Shown: positions 18,802 to 26,088 of the stretch, in pieces | How positions within the stretch are numbered: position 1 is the first letter of the stretch | Layout: the number at the start of each line of letters is the position of its first letter | NCBI RefSeq assembly: GCF_048001765.1 | Contig: NZ_CP181447.1 | Span: 868,001 to 932,000 of the forward strand | Reading direction: 5' to 3' | Source: Bombiscardovia asteroides_K | GTDB lineage: Bacteria; Actinomycetota; Actinomycetes; Actinomycetales; Bifidobacteriaceae | Length of the DNA: 64,000 nt | Translations under genes and position numbers: made by a program | Notes under the pieces: generated by a model | The model's database searches: none | The model's input: only the letters and a program-made list of their open reading frames with translations | Told to the model about the DNA's origin: nothing

Positions 18802-19848
18802 TCATGATTCGAAGGGAAAGGCCAATCCCCACTGGCGGCGCAGGGAGTCCATGAGCTCCATGATGCGCAGGGTGTCCTTGTGGGGCATCTGGGCGCACTC
18901 GCTCTTCCCGTCCAGGATGGCCTGTGCGGCGCCGGCCACCTCGTACTCGTAGCCGGTCAGCTGGTCGGGGATGGGGTAGCGCTTCCTCAATTTGTGGTCC
19001 CCGTCGTACAGGTCAATGGACTCCACGTTGTTGATGTTGGCGCACTGCAGGTAACCCCGGTCTCCCCAGATGCTGCCGGTCCGGTCGCTGTCCGAGACCA
19101 TGGAGCTGGTCGCCGCGCCCATGGATCCATCCTTGTAGAGAATGGTCGTGGAGTTCTGGCTGTCCACGCCCTCCGGACTGCGGACCCAATCTGTGCAGAC
19201 CCGCTCGATGGGCTTGGGCCCCATGACCATGTCGATGAAGTTGAGAGGGTAGACGCCAACGTCGAGCAGAGCGCCGCCGGCAAGGGCCGGATCGGTCATT
19301 CTGGCCTTGCCTACGGTCACGTAACCCAGGTTGGCGGTGACTGTCCTGACAGTGCCGATTTCCCCTGAGGAGATGATCTCGTCGATGATGGAGCGCGAGG
19401 GCATGTACCTGGTCCAGATGGCCTCGGTGCAGAGCAGGCCGGTGCTTTCGGACGTCTCAATGACCTGCCTGGCCTGATCGGCGTTGGCTGTGAAGGACTT
19501 CTCGACCAGCACGTTCTTTCCGGCCTTCATGCAGGCGATGGCCTGCTCGGCGTGGAGGCTGTGAGGCGTGGCGATGTAGACCAGATCCACTTGGGGATCA
19601 TCCAGGAGCTCCTGGTAGGAGCCATAGGAATGCTGGAATCCATATTTTTTGGCGAAGGCGGCCGCGCGATCCCCATCCCTGGAGGCCACAGCATAGGGGG
19701 CCACCAGGTGGCTATACCGTTGATCCCCAGCCATCATCACCACCGTCTTGGCCAGGGCGTTGGCTATCCTTCCGGCACCGAGAATGGCGAAGTTGATCCG
19801 CATGCCCTTCTGCTCAGCCTCTTGCCGCTTGCCGTTCAATCTGCTCAT
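18802..19848 (-). CDS. Gfo/Idh/MocA-family oxidoreductase
   Basis: A 348-residue NAD(P)-dependent dehydrogenase. It has an N-terminal Rossmann fold (FAILGAGRIANAL, residues 20-32), the active-site stretch with VEKSFTANADQARQV (EKP replaced by EKS) and the GGALLDVGVYPLNF motif, then a C-terminal alpha/beta substrate domain. Substrate (a sugar, inositol or trans-diol) is unknown. The ATG at 19848 has AAGGAG 6 nt upstream and overlaps the end of vsr by 35 bp. A start at 19803 would have too short a spacing. Last gene of the tetR-yccF-cyclophilin-vsr run. Confidence 0.85.
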   Translation of the reverse strand: MSRLNGKRQEAEQKGMRINFAILGAGRIANALAKTVVMMAGDQRYSHLVAPYAVASRDGDRAAAFAKKYGFQHSYGSYQELLDDPQVDLVYIATPHSLHAEQAIACMKAGKNVLVEKSFTANADQARQVIETSESTGLLCTEAIWTRYMPSRSIIDEIISSGEIGTVRTVTANLGYVTVGKARMTDPALAGGALLDVGVYPLNFIDMVMGPKPIERVCTDWVRSPEGVDSQNSTTILYKDGSMGAATSSMVSDSDRTGSIWGDRGYLQCANINNVESIDLYDGDHKLRKRYPIPDQLTGYEYEVAGAAQAILDGKSECAQMPHKDTLRIMELMDSLRRQWGLAFPFES

Positions 19849-20305
19849 CCTTGACTCCTTCGTTTGGATCGCCATCTGCGGTGATGGCCTCATACAATTC
19901 CTGCAGGGTTTCCTCAGCATGGTGGGCATCCAGCTGGCACTCCCAGACAGTGAAGACCCGCCAGCCCATGGCTTTCAGCTTTTTGCGCTGCTCCTGATCC
20001 CGCAGACGGTTCCTCGTCAGCTTTGTGGTCCAAAACTCCACATTGGATTTGGGAAGGGAGAATTTGGCACACCCCTCATGCATATGCCAGAAACAGCCAT
20101 TGACGAATACCATGGCCCGCCACTTGGGCAGAACCACATCAGGATGGCCCGGGTACCTCTTGTCGTTCTTGCGAAACCGCAGACCGCGCGAAAAGAGGTA
20201 GGACCGGACCTGGCGCTCTATTGATGTTTCCGTGCCCCTGATTCGGGACATGGTGTAGCTGCGTGTGCCGGGCTGGAATCTGCTGGATGTCTTTTTCGAA
20301 ACCAT
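19814..20305 (-). CDS. vsr: very short patch repair endonuclease Vsr
   Basis: A 163-residue homologue of the nickase that cuts at T:G mismatches arising from 5-methylcytosine deamination. MSRIRGTETSIERQVRSYL, LRFRKNDKRYPGHPDVVLP (catalytic Asp56), VNGCFWHMHEGC (His74, His76), VEFWTTKLTRNRLRDQ and WRVFTVWEC match the family along its whole length. A start at MSRIRG (codon 19) is an alternative. No cytosine methyltransferase, its usual neighbour, is found anywhere in the window. It is 12 bp downstream of the cyclophilin gene and overlaps the oxidoreductase gene. Confidence 0.93.
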   Translation of the reverse strand: MVSKKTSSRFQPGTRSYTMSRIRGTETSIERQVRSYLFSRGLRFRKNDKRYPGHPDVVLPKWRAMVFVNGCFWHMHEGCAKFSLPKSNVEFWTTKLTRNRLRDQEQRKKLKAMGWRVFTVWECQLDAHHAEETLQELYEAITADGDPNEGVKDEQIERQAARG

Positions 20306-20317
20306 CCCCGGCCCGGC

Positions 20318-20857
20318 TCAGAGGACTTCGACGCTGTTGATGAAGACCGGCTCCAGGGGACGGTCGCCCGAGTCGGTGGCCACGGCATCCAGCTTGTCGA
20401 CCACCTTCCGGGAATCCTCGTCGGTAACCTGGCCGAAGATGGTGTGGTGCCCGTTCAACCAAGGGGTGGGCACGGTGGTTATGAAGAACTGAGATCCGTT
20501 GGTGCCGTGGGTCTTCCCGGTGGCGGGGTCCCGGCGTAGCCCCGCATTGGCCATGGCCAGCTTGTAGGGTTCCTCAAAGGTCAGGGAGGGATCGATCTCA
20601 TCATCGAACTCGTAACCGGGACCGCCTGTGCCGGTACCCAGCGGGCAGCCGCCCTGGATCATGAAGTCCTTGATGATCCGGTGGAAGGTCAGCCCGTCAT
20701 AGAAGGGATCCTGACGCTTCTGGCCCGTCTCGGGGTCGGTCCAGTCCTTGCGGCCGGCGGCCAGATCCAGGAAGTTGGCTACGGTTTCGGGGGCCTGATC
20801 GTCAAAGAGGTCCAGGCGGATGTCGCCTTCTGAGGTATGCATGATGACTGTGCTCAT
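20318..20857 (-). CDS. cyclophilin-type peptidyl-prolyl isomerase
   Basis: A 179-residue cytoplasmic cyclophilin. MHTSEGDIRLDLF, FHRIIKDFMIQGGCP, AMANAGLRRDPATGKTHGTNGSQFFITT in order (catalytic Arg in FHRI, ligand-binding GSQFFIT) and HTIFGQVT are all present. No signal peptide or membrane anchor. AAAGGA precedes the ATG. It is separated by 13 bp from yccF upstream and 12 bp from vsr downstream, so it probably belongs to the same transcript. Confidence 0.92.
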   Translation of the reverse strand: MSTVIMHTSEGDIRLDLFDDQAPETVANFLDLAAGRKDWTDPETGQKRQDPFYDGLTFHRIIKDFMIQGGCPLGTGTGGPGYEFDDEIDPSLTFEEPYKLAMANAGLRRDPATGKTHGTNGSQFFITTVPTPWLNGHHTIFGQVTDEDSRKVVDKLDAVATDSGDRPLEPVFINSVEVL

Positions 20858-20870
20858 GTCCCCAATCCTT

Positions 20871-21242
20871 TCATAAGACGGCGACGCGAACCGAGGACCC
20901 GAAGGGCATCAGGGCCAGGCGGGCCATCTTGAAGGCCTGCAGGCCGAATGGTATGCCCACCACGGTCAGCATGGTGACCAGACCGGCCGCCAGATAGGCC
21001 AGAGCCAGCCACCAGCCGCCAAGGATGATCCAGAGCAGGTTGGCCAGCCAGGATCCCAGCCCGCCTCCATAGATGACCTGCCTGCCGAAGGGGGTCAGGG
21101 TGAGTCTGGCCATCTTGAAGGCCTGGACGCCTAGGGGGATGCCCACCACAGTCAGGCAGAGCACGATGCCCACCAGTGTCCAGGCCAGTGCGATGGCCAG
21201 TCCTCCCAGCAGCAGCCAGCAGATGTTGCCGATCAGGCGCAT
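20871..21242 (-). CDS. yccF: YccF-domain inner-membrane protein
   Basis: A 123-residue protein made of two similar halves, each with a membrane helix pair and the motif VVGIPLGVQAFKMARLTLTPFG or VVGIPFGLQAFKMARLALMPFG. This tandem pattern defines the YccF family, whose function is unsettled. The ATG is preceded by AAGGAC and overlaps the tetR stop by 10 bp, so translation is coupled to the regulator. Confidence 0.88.
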   Translation of the reverse strand: MRLIGNICWLLLGGLAIALAWTLVGIVLCLTVVGIPLGVQAFKMARLTLTPFGRQVIYGGGLGSWLANLLWIILGGWWLALAYLAAGLVTMLTVVGIPFGLQAFKMARLALMPFGSSVRVAVL

Positions 21243-21940
21243 GTAGGTCCTTCCGTCAGGGTGGCGGTGACGGCCTCGGAGCAGGCGGTCACTTTCTCGA
21301 TGATTGTGGTCAGTCGTTTCTGCCGTTGTTCGGGGGCCAGTTCCTGGTCCAGGGCATCAATCAATCGCATACCGGATTGGACAATGCCTCGCGTCACCTC
21401 CACGCCCATGGCCGGATCCGCTGGTCGCAGGGCTGTCCAAGCCTGGATCAGCGGCTTGTTGACCTGCCGGTGGAAGTCCAGCAGAGCCTGGACCTGCCGG
21501 CCTGTGGACCGATCGCTCCTTGTGGTGCTCTCATGGGGATTCGAGGTGCTCCCGTAGATCAGGGCCTGACGTAGCTGTTCGTCGTGCTGCTCGGCGTAGA
21601 GGTTCATCAGCCAACCGTGTCCGTGCAGTCCGGCCTGCTCCAGATTGGTGCGGGTCCAAATCTCGACTGTTCGGCGCGGGTCTTCTGCCTTGCCCAGGGC
21701 TTGGTCCAGGGCACGACCCCAGTCAGGCAGGTGTCGCTCCATGACCATGTCGCAGAGCTGATCGGCGTCCCGGGCGTAGCGGTAGAGGGAATTCCGTGCC
21801 AGATTGGCTCGTCGGGCCACCTCGGCCATGGTCAGCTGGTCGCGTCCGCCGGTGCGCAGGATGGCCTCGGCGGACGCGATGATCCGGTCCAGGGTTTTGG
21901 CTCGGTGCTCCTGGAGCGTGGATTCGCGAATCCTGGGCAT
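21233..21940 (-). CDS. TetR-family transcriptional regulator
   Basis: A 235-residue repressor with an N-terminal helix-turn-helix (RTGGRDQLTMAEVARRANLARNSLYRYA split over residues about 29-57) and a ligand domain. The ATG at 21940 has AAGGAGG 3 nt upstream; the open frame continues 98 codons further but without a supported start. It is divergent from a DHA2-type efflux gene, the classical arrangement for a repressor of the pump, and leads a minus-strand run of five genes. Confidence 0.88.
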   Translation of the reverse strand: MPRIRESTLQEHRAKTLDRIIASAEAILRTGGRDQLTMAEVARRANLARNSLYRYARDADQLCDMVMERHLPDWGRALDQALGKAEDPRRTVEIWTRTNLEQAGLHGHGWLMNLYAEQHDEQLRQALIYGSTSNPHESTTRSDRSTGRQVQALLDFHRQVNKPLIQAWTALRPADPAMGVEVTRGIVQSGMRLIDALDQELAPEQRQKRLTTIIEKVTACSEAVTATLTEGPTCA

Positions 21941-22093
21941 GGTCCTCCTTGGTCTGGCCAGCCGGGTGCTGCGGTTGTGAATCGGGTTCAGCCGGTCTTG
22001 GGGCATATGATATGGCCTATTTGCAGCAGAGCCAAGCCGCCAAGGCCTCTTTAGCCTGCGGCTTGTCCGCGCTGAGTGAACTTGCCAGACAGG

Positions 22094-22118
22094 TTTTCGC
22101 GACGTATAGTCGCAAAAA
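22094..22118. promoter_or_regulatory. inverted repeat upstream of the efflux gene, candidate TetR operator
   Basis: GCGAC (22099-22103) and GTCGC (22109-22113) flank GTATA and are bordered by TTTT and AAAA, giving a 25-bp dyad 30 bp before the efflux start. It lies in the tetR/efflux intergenic region, so it is a natural operator candidate. No binding data. Confidence 0.45.
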
Positions 22119-22146
22119 ATCGCAGACCATGGTGAGGGGAGATCTG

Positions 22147-23841
22147 ATGACCGGATCGGCAAGCATAGACGTGAAGAAAAGCCGTCAGAAAGGCAGCCAG
22201 GAGTCTCCGGAGGCGGCACCGCCCTGGCGTGCACTCTGGGTGCTGGCCCTGGGTCTGGCCATGATTGTGCTGGATTCGTCCATCGTCAACGTCTCCATTC
22301 CTTCCATCATCGCTGCCATCCACATCAACCTGGCTCAAGCCCAGTGGGTGACCGCTCTCTACAGCATCGTCCTGGCGGCCCTGCTCCTGCCTTCCGGTCG
22401 GTTGGGGGACATGATCGGGCGCAAGCGGATTCTGCAGGTGGGCACGGTCATCTTCGTGCTGGGATCCGTCTTCGCCGCATCGGCATCCTCCGGTACATTG
22501 CTGCTTCTGGCGCGGCTTGTTCAGGGAATCGGCGGCGCCCTGGTCATGCCATCCACCCTCTCCACCGTGTCCGCAACCTTCCGGGGTCGTCACCGGGCTA
22601 CTGCATTCGGCATCTGGGGGGCCGTCATGTCCTCCGCTGCGGCGGTCGGCCCCTTCCTGGGCGGGGTCTTCACCAGCACCATCGGATGGCGGTGGATCTT
22701 CCTGGTCAATCTGCCCTTGGGGCTGATTGTTCTTGTGGCCAGTGCATTTTTTGTGCCCGAAACCAAGTCAGCGCCCGGGCAGACTGGCAACCGCTGGGGG
22801 ATGCTTGCCGACTGGAAGGGCATACTTCTTTCGGCCCTGGGATCGGCCCTGGTGGTCTTTGCGCTGATCGAGGGGCAGACCTACGGCTGGTGGCGTCCCC
22901 GTGCTGCACTTGAACTGGGCCCCCTGCACTGGTCTGCATCGGCAGCCCTGTCGCCGGTTCCGGTGAGTCTGATCCTGGGATTGGCCCTGCTGGCCGCCTT
23001 CGCGCTGATCGAGCTGGCCAGGGCGCGCAGGGGCAAGATGGTCATCCAGGACGTGTCCATGTTCGCCATTGGCACCTTCGGCTGGGGCAATCTCACGGCC
23101 GCCATTGTCAACGCCGGTCAGTTCGCGGTCATGTTCATCCTGCCTCTCTACCTGATCAACGCCAGGGGCCTGAGCCCCCTGGGGGCCGGATCCATCCTGG
23201 GTGTCATGGCCCTGGGGTCAGTTGTTTCGGGCGGTCTGGCCCGGGTGGTCTCAGCCCGTCTGGGAGCCGGCGGCACGGTTCAGACGGGCCTGCTGATGGA
23301 GATTGTCGGCGTGGCCCTGTCCATTCTGCTCATGCGTGGGTCGGTACCGGTCTGGCCCATGACCCTGACTCTTATCATTTACGGTGCCGGTCTGGGCTTT
23401 GCCTCGGCACAGCTGACCAGCCTGGTGCTCTCCGGCGTTCCGGTGGCCCAGTCCGGCCAGGCTTCGGCCACCCAGTCCACCATCCGCCAGTGGGGGACCG
23501 CCTTGGGCGCTGCAGTCTCAGGTTCTGCCCTCTCCCTGGCTCTGAGTCTGGTGCTGCCAAGGCATCTGACAGCACTCAAGGGAATTTCGGCGCAGATGGC
23601 CGATGGCCTGGTCAGATCTGTCCAGTCTTCAGCCGGAAACGCCATTGTCGGCATGCGGGCCCAGGGCACCCGGGGCCGGCTGGGAGTCCTAGGGCCTCAG
23701 GTGACCAACGCCCTGACCGAGGGGTTTACCCAAGGCGCCCAGTGGGCCATGGGCTTTGCAGTCCTGCTGCTTTTCCTGGGATTGGTCGCCTCGGTACTGG
23801 TGCGTCGGGCCGCGCGTAAGGCTGGTGCCGATAAGGTCTGA
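22147..23841 (+). CDS. DHA2-family (14-TM) multidrug MFS exporter
   Basis: A 564-residue drug/H+ antiporter. Motif A GRLGDMIGRKRIL, motif C-like GPFLGGVFTSTIGWRWIFLVNLPLG and VLDSSIVNVSIPSI in helix 1 identify the EmrB/QacA (DHA2) branch with about 14 membrane segments. GAGGGGAG ends 5 nt before the ATG at 22147; earlier in-frame starts have no such site. A periplasmic-type loop between the last two helices (about residues 460-520) is typical. Probably repressed by the divergent TetR protein; the exported compound is unknown. Confidence 0.9.
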   Translation: MTGSASIDVKKSRQKGSQESPEAAPPWRALWVLALGLAMIVLDSSIVNVSIPSIIAAIHINLAQAQWVTALYSIVLAALLLPSGRLGDMIGRKRILQVGTVIFVLGSVFAASASSGTLLLLARLVQGIGGALVMPSTLSTVSATFRGRHRATAFGIWGAVMSSAAAVGPFLGGVFTSTIGWRWIFLVNLPLGLIVLVASAFFVPETKSAPGQTGNRWGMLADWKGILLSALGSALVVFALIEGQTYGWWRPRAALELGPLHWSASAALSPVPVSLILGLALLAAFALIELARARRGKMVIQDVSMFAIGTFGWGNLTAAIVNAGQFAVMFILPLYLINARGLSPLGAGSILGVMALGSVVSGGLARVVSARLGAGGTVQTGLLMEIVGVALSILLMRGSVPVWPMTLTLIIYGAGLGFASAQLTSLVLSGVPVAQSGQASATQSTIRQWGTALGAAVSGSALSLALSLVLPRHLTALKGISAQMADGLVRSVQSSAGNAIVGMRAQGTRGRLGVLGPQVTNALTEGFTQGAQWAMGFAVLLLFLGLVASVLVRRAARKAGADKV

Positions 23842-23924
23842 CGCGTCCGCAATCCCGTCTTCTCCGTATCGCTCCCTATCCGGGACTGTCTGCCCGTGGG
23901 CCGGCCCTGACACGGTTTAGAATC

Positions 23925-25604
23925 ATGGGTATGGGCATACAAGAGGAACAGCCGCGGCGGGATGGCGATCTGCTGGTGGCTCTGGCTCAGATCGACACCT
24001 GTGTGGGCGATCTTGACGGCAACGCCGACATTATTATGGACTACTCCCGAAAGGCGGCTGAGCAGGGGGCGACCCTGGTGGTCTTTCCCGAGATGAGCCT
24101 GACAGGTTACCCAATCGAGGACCTGGCATTCCGGGCCAGCTTCCGTCGGGCCGCCTGGTCTCGGGCCGACCGTCTGGCCAGGGAGCTGGAGGAGCAGGGT
24201 CTGGGCCATCTCTATGTGATCGTGGGAACCGTCGGCACCGACACGGATCAGGACAGGCCCCGCAACCGGCTGGTGGTCCTGCATCAGGGTCGGGTCGAGG
24301 CTGGCTACGACAAGCACTTCCTGCCCAACTACGGTGTCTTTGACGAGTACAGGATCTTTACCCCGGGGGATAGGACTGTGGTCCTGGAGGTGCAGGGGCA
24401 CCGGATAGGGCTGGCCATCTGCGAGGATATCTGGCAGGATGGCGATCCCATCAGCGACCTGGCTGACCGGAACATCGACCTCCTGGTAACCATCAACGGC
24501 TCCCCATTCGAGGAGGGCAAGGGGCACGTCCGTTACGAGCTGGCGACTCGTCGGGCCAAGCAGGTCGGCGCGCCTCTGCTCTATCTGAACCAGGTGGGCG
24601 GTCAAGACGATCTGGTCTTTGACGGAGGCAGTTTTGTGGTGGACCAGGATGGCACCCTACTGGAGCGCTCGCCAAGGTTCGTCCAGGATCTGTCCACTTG
24701 GACCCTGCCTGCACCAGGGGAGCGGCCTCTGCCCAGTGAACCCTGCATGGCTGAAGAGATGCCTGGGGATGAGGAGGTCTATCGGGCCTGCGTGCTGGGT
24801 TTAAAGGACTACATGGCCAAGAACCGTTTCACGGGCGTCTGCCTGGGGCTGTCAGGCGGGATCGACTCGGCCCTGGTGGCCACCATGGCCGCCGATGCCT
24901 GCGGAGGGGAGCACGTGCGCGGCATCTCCATGCCCAGCCGCTACTCCTCGGAGGGCTCCCGGGATGATGCAGCCGACCTGGCCCAGCGTCTGGGCGTGCG
25001 TTACGTGGTGCAAGCCATAGGCCCTGAATTCGACGCCTTCCAAGGGCAGTTGCATCTGGAAGGGGTGGCTGAAGAGAATCTGCAGGCCCGGATACGCGGC
25101 GTCATCGTCATGGCCTACGCCAATGCCGAGGGGCTTCTGGCGCTGGCCACAGGCAACAAGTCCGAGCTGGCCTGCGGCTATTCAACTATCTATGGCGATG
25201 CGGTCGGTGGCTATGCGCCCATCAAGGATCTGCTTAAGACCAGGGTCTGGCAGCTGGCCCGCTGGCGCAATGCCCAGGCCCAGGCGCGGGGCGAACGTGA
25301 GCCCATCCCGGTCAACTCCATCGTCAAGCCACCCTCGGCCGAGTTGCGTGAAGGGCAGAAGGACTCTGATTCCCTGCCGGACTACAACCTGCTCGACAAG
25401 GTCCTGGAGGCGTACATCGAGCATGCGCATGGTCGGGCCGACCTTCTGGCCGACGGCTTCGACCCCGACACGGTCGACACGGTCATGCGGCTGGTGGATC
25501 GGGCAGAGTGGAAGCGGCGTCAGTACCCGCTGGGGCCCAAGGTCACCTCTCTGGCCTTCGGCCGTGACCGTCGGCTGCCCGTCACCAACGCCTTCAGGGA
25601 GTGA
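23925..25604 (+). CDS. nadE: glutamine-dependent NAD(+) synthetase
   Basis: Makes NAD from nicotinate adenine dinucleotide with glutamine as nitrogen donor. The 559-residue enzyme joins an N-terminal nitrilase-like glutaminase (catalytic Glu56 in FPEMSLTGYP, Lys130 in YDKHFLPNYG, Cys166 in LAICEDIW) to a C-terminal synthetase with the PP-loop SGGIDSA (310-316) and ATGNKSE. An ATG two codons in (MGI) is an alternative start. It is followed after 5 bp by a small gene. nadK and nadD are elsewhere in the window. Confidence 0.95.
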   Translation: MGMGIQEEQPRRDGDLLVALAQIDTCVGDLDGNADIIMDYSRKAAEQGATLVVFPEMSLTGYPIEDLAFRASFRRAAWSRADRLARELEEQGLGHLYVIVGTVGTDTDQDRPRNRLVVLHQGRVEAGYDKHFLPNYGVFDEYRIFTPGDRTVVLEVQGHRIGLAICEDIWQDGDPISDLADRNIDLLVTINGSPFEEGKGHVRYELATRRAKQVGAPLLYLNQVGGQDDLVFDGGSFVVDQDGTLLERSPRFVQDLSTWTLPAPGERPLPSEPCMAEEMPGDEEVYRACVLGLKDYMAKNRFTGVCLGLSGGIDSALVATMAADACGGEHVRGISMPSRYSSEGSRDDAADLAQRLGVRYVVQAIGPEFDAFQGQLHLEGVAEENLQARIRGVIVMAYANAEGLLALATGNKSELACGYSTIYGDAVGGYAPIKDLLKTRVWQLARWRNAQAQARGEREPIPVNSIVKPPSAELREGQKDSDSLPDYNLLDKVLEAYIEHAHGRADLLADGFDPDTVDTVMRLVDRAEWKRRQYPLGPKVTSLAFGRDRRLPVTNAFRE

Positions 25605-25609
25605 TCACC

Positions 25610-25846
25610 ATGGGTCTCCAAGAGGAGCAAACGGCCTGGTACTTCAACACCGTCACCGGCAGGCCTGAACAGGGCAAGCTGTCACCACAGGACAGGCGGA
25701 TGGGCCCCTACCACAGCAGGCAGGAGGCTCTCGATGCCTGGAAGATCGCCAAGCGCAGGAACAAGGAATGGGATGAAGAAGACCGCCGTTGGCGGCAGGC
25801 CTGGGAGGGAGACCCCGGGCAGGGACAGTCGTCAGCTGACAGATGA
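25610..25846 (+). CDS. small conserved actinobacterial protein (SPOR-like)
   Basis: A 78-residue hydrophilic protein: WYFNTVTGRPEQGK at the N-terminus, MGPYHSRQEALDAW in the middle and a Trp/Arg/Asp-rich end. This layout resembles small actinobacterial proteins often labelled SPOR domain-containing; I recognise the pattern but not a function. No signal peptide or membrane segment. AGGGAG, 8 nt before the ATG, overlaps the end of nadE, so the pair is likely co-transcribed. Confidence 0.7.
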   Translation: MGLQEEQTAWYFNTVTGRPEQGKLSPQDRRMGPYHSRQEALDAWKIAKRRNKEWDEEDRRWRQAWEGDPGQGQSSADR

Positions 25847-25933
25847 AGCTCTTGCTGGATCGCCCTCTATCTTTGGCGACCTGTTGGTCGTACAGTCAGG
25901 GCGGTTCGGGACTCAGGCGGTGTGCCGGGCGAC

Positions 25934-25966
25934 CTCGCAAGATATGGGCGTGGCGCCCATTGCGAG
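25934..25966 (+). terminator. strong hairpin between nadE operon and pflB
   Basis: CTCGCA (25934-25939) pairs with TGCGAG (25961-25966), and inside it ATGGGCG (25944-25950) pairs with CGCCCAT (25954-25960) around TGG. Four unpaired bases bulge on one side. It probably ends the nadE transcript, although no T-run follows. Confidence 0.55.
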
Positions 25967-25977
25967 TCTGCTCGCAG

Positions 25978-25993
25978 TGTGATATAGCTCACG
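25978..25993. promoter_or_regulatory. TGTGA-N6-TCAC palindrome upstream of pflB (Crp- or Rex-like site)
   Basis: TGTGA (25978-25982), TATAGC, TCACG (25989-25993). The layout equals the Crp/GlxR consensus and also the core of Rex operators. It lies about 45 bp upstream of the candidate pflB -10. A second site with the same spacing is upstream of gldA at 52222. Confidence 0.6.
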
Positions 25994-26026
25994 TCGCGAT
26001 TCGGTTTCCCGTGGTAGTGCGCACCC

Positions 26027-26032
26027 TATACT
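26027..26032 (+). promoter_or_regulatory. candidate pflB -10 element
   Basis: TATACT, one mismatch from TATAAT, would start transcription around 26039 and leave a leader of about 50 nt before pflB. No good -35 hexamer lies 16-18 bp upstream, which is compatible with an activator-dependent or weak promoter. Confidence 0.5.
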
Positions 26033-26088
26033 TGAAAGTGACAGTGGTGTGAGGAAGCGCCATTGACCATATCAACAAGGAGTTGACT

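Noticed and set aside
21941..22234. Longer N-terminus for the TetR protein
   Set aside because: It would overlap the divergent exporter gene, and the predicted residues are Arg/Ser/Pro-rich without structure. The ATG at 21940 has AAGGAGG.
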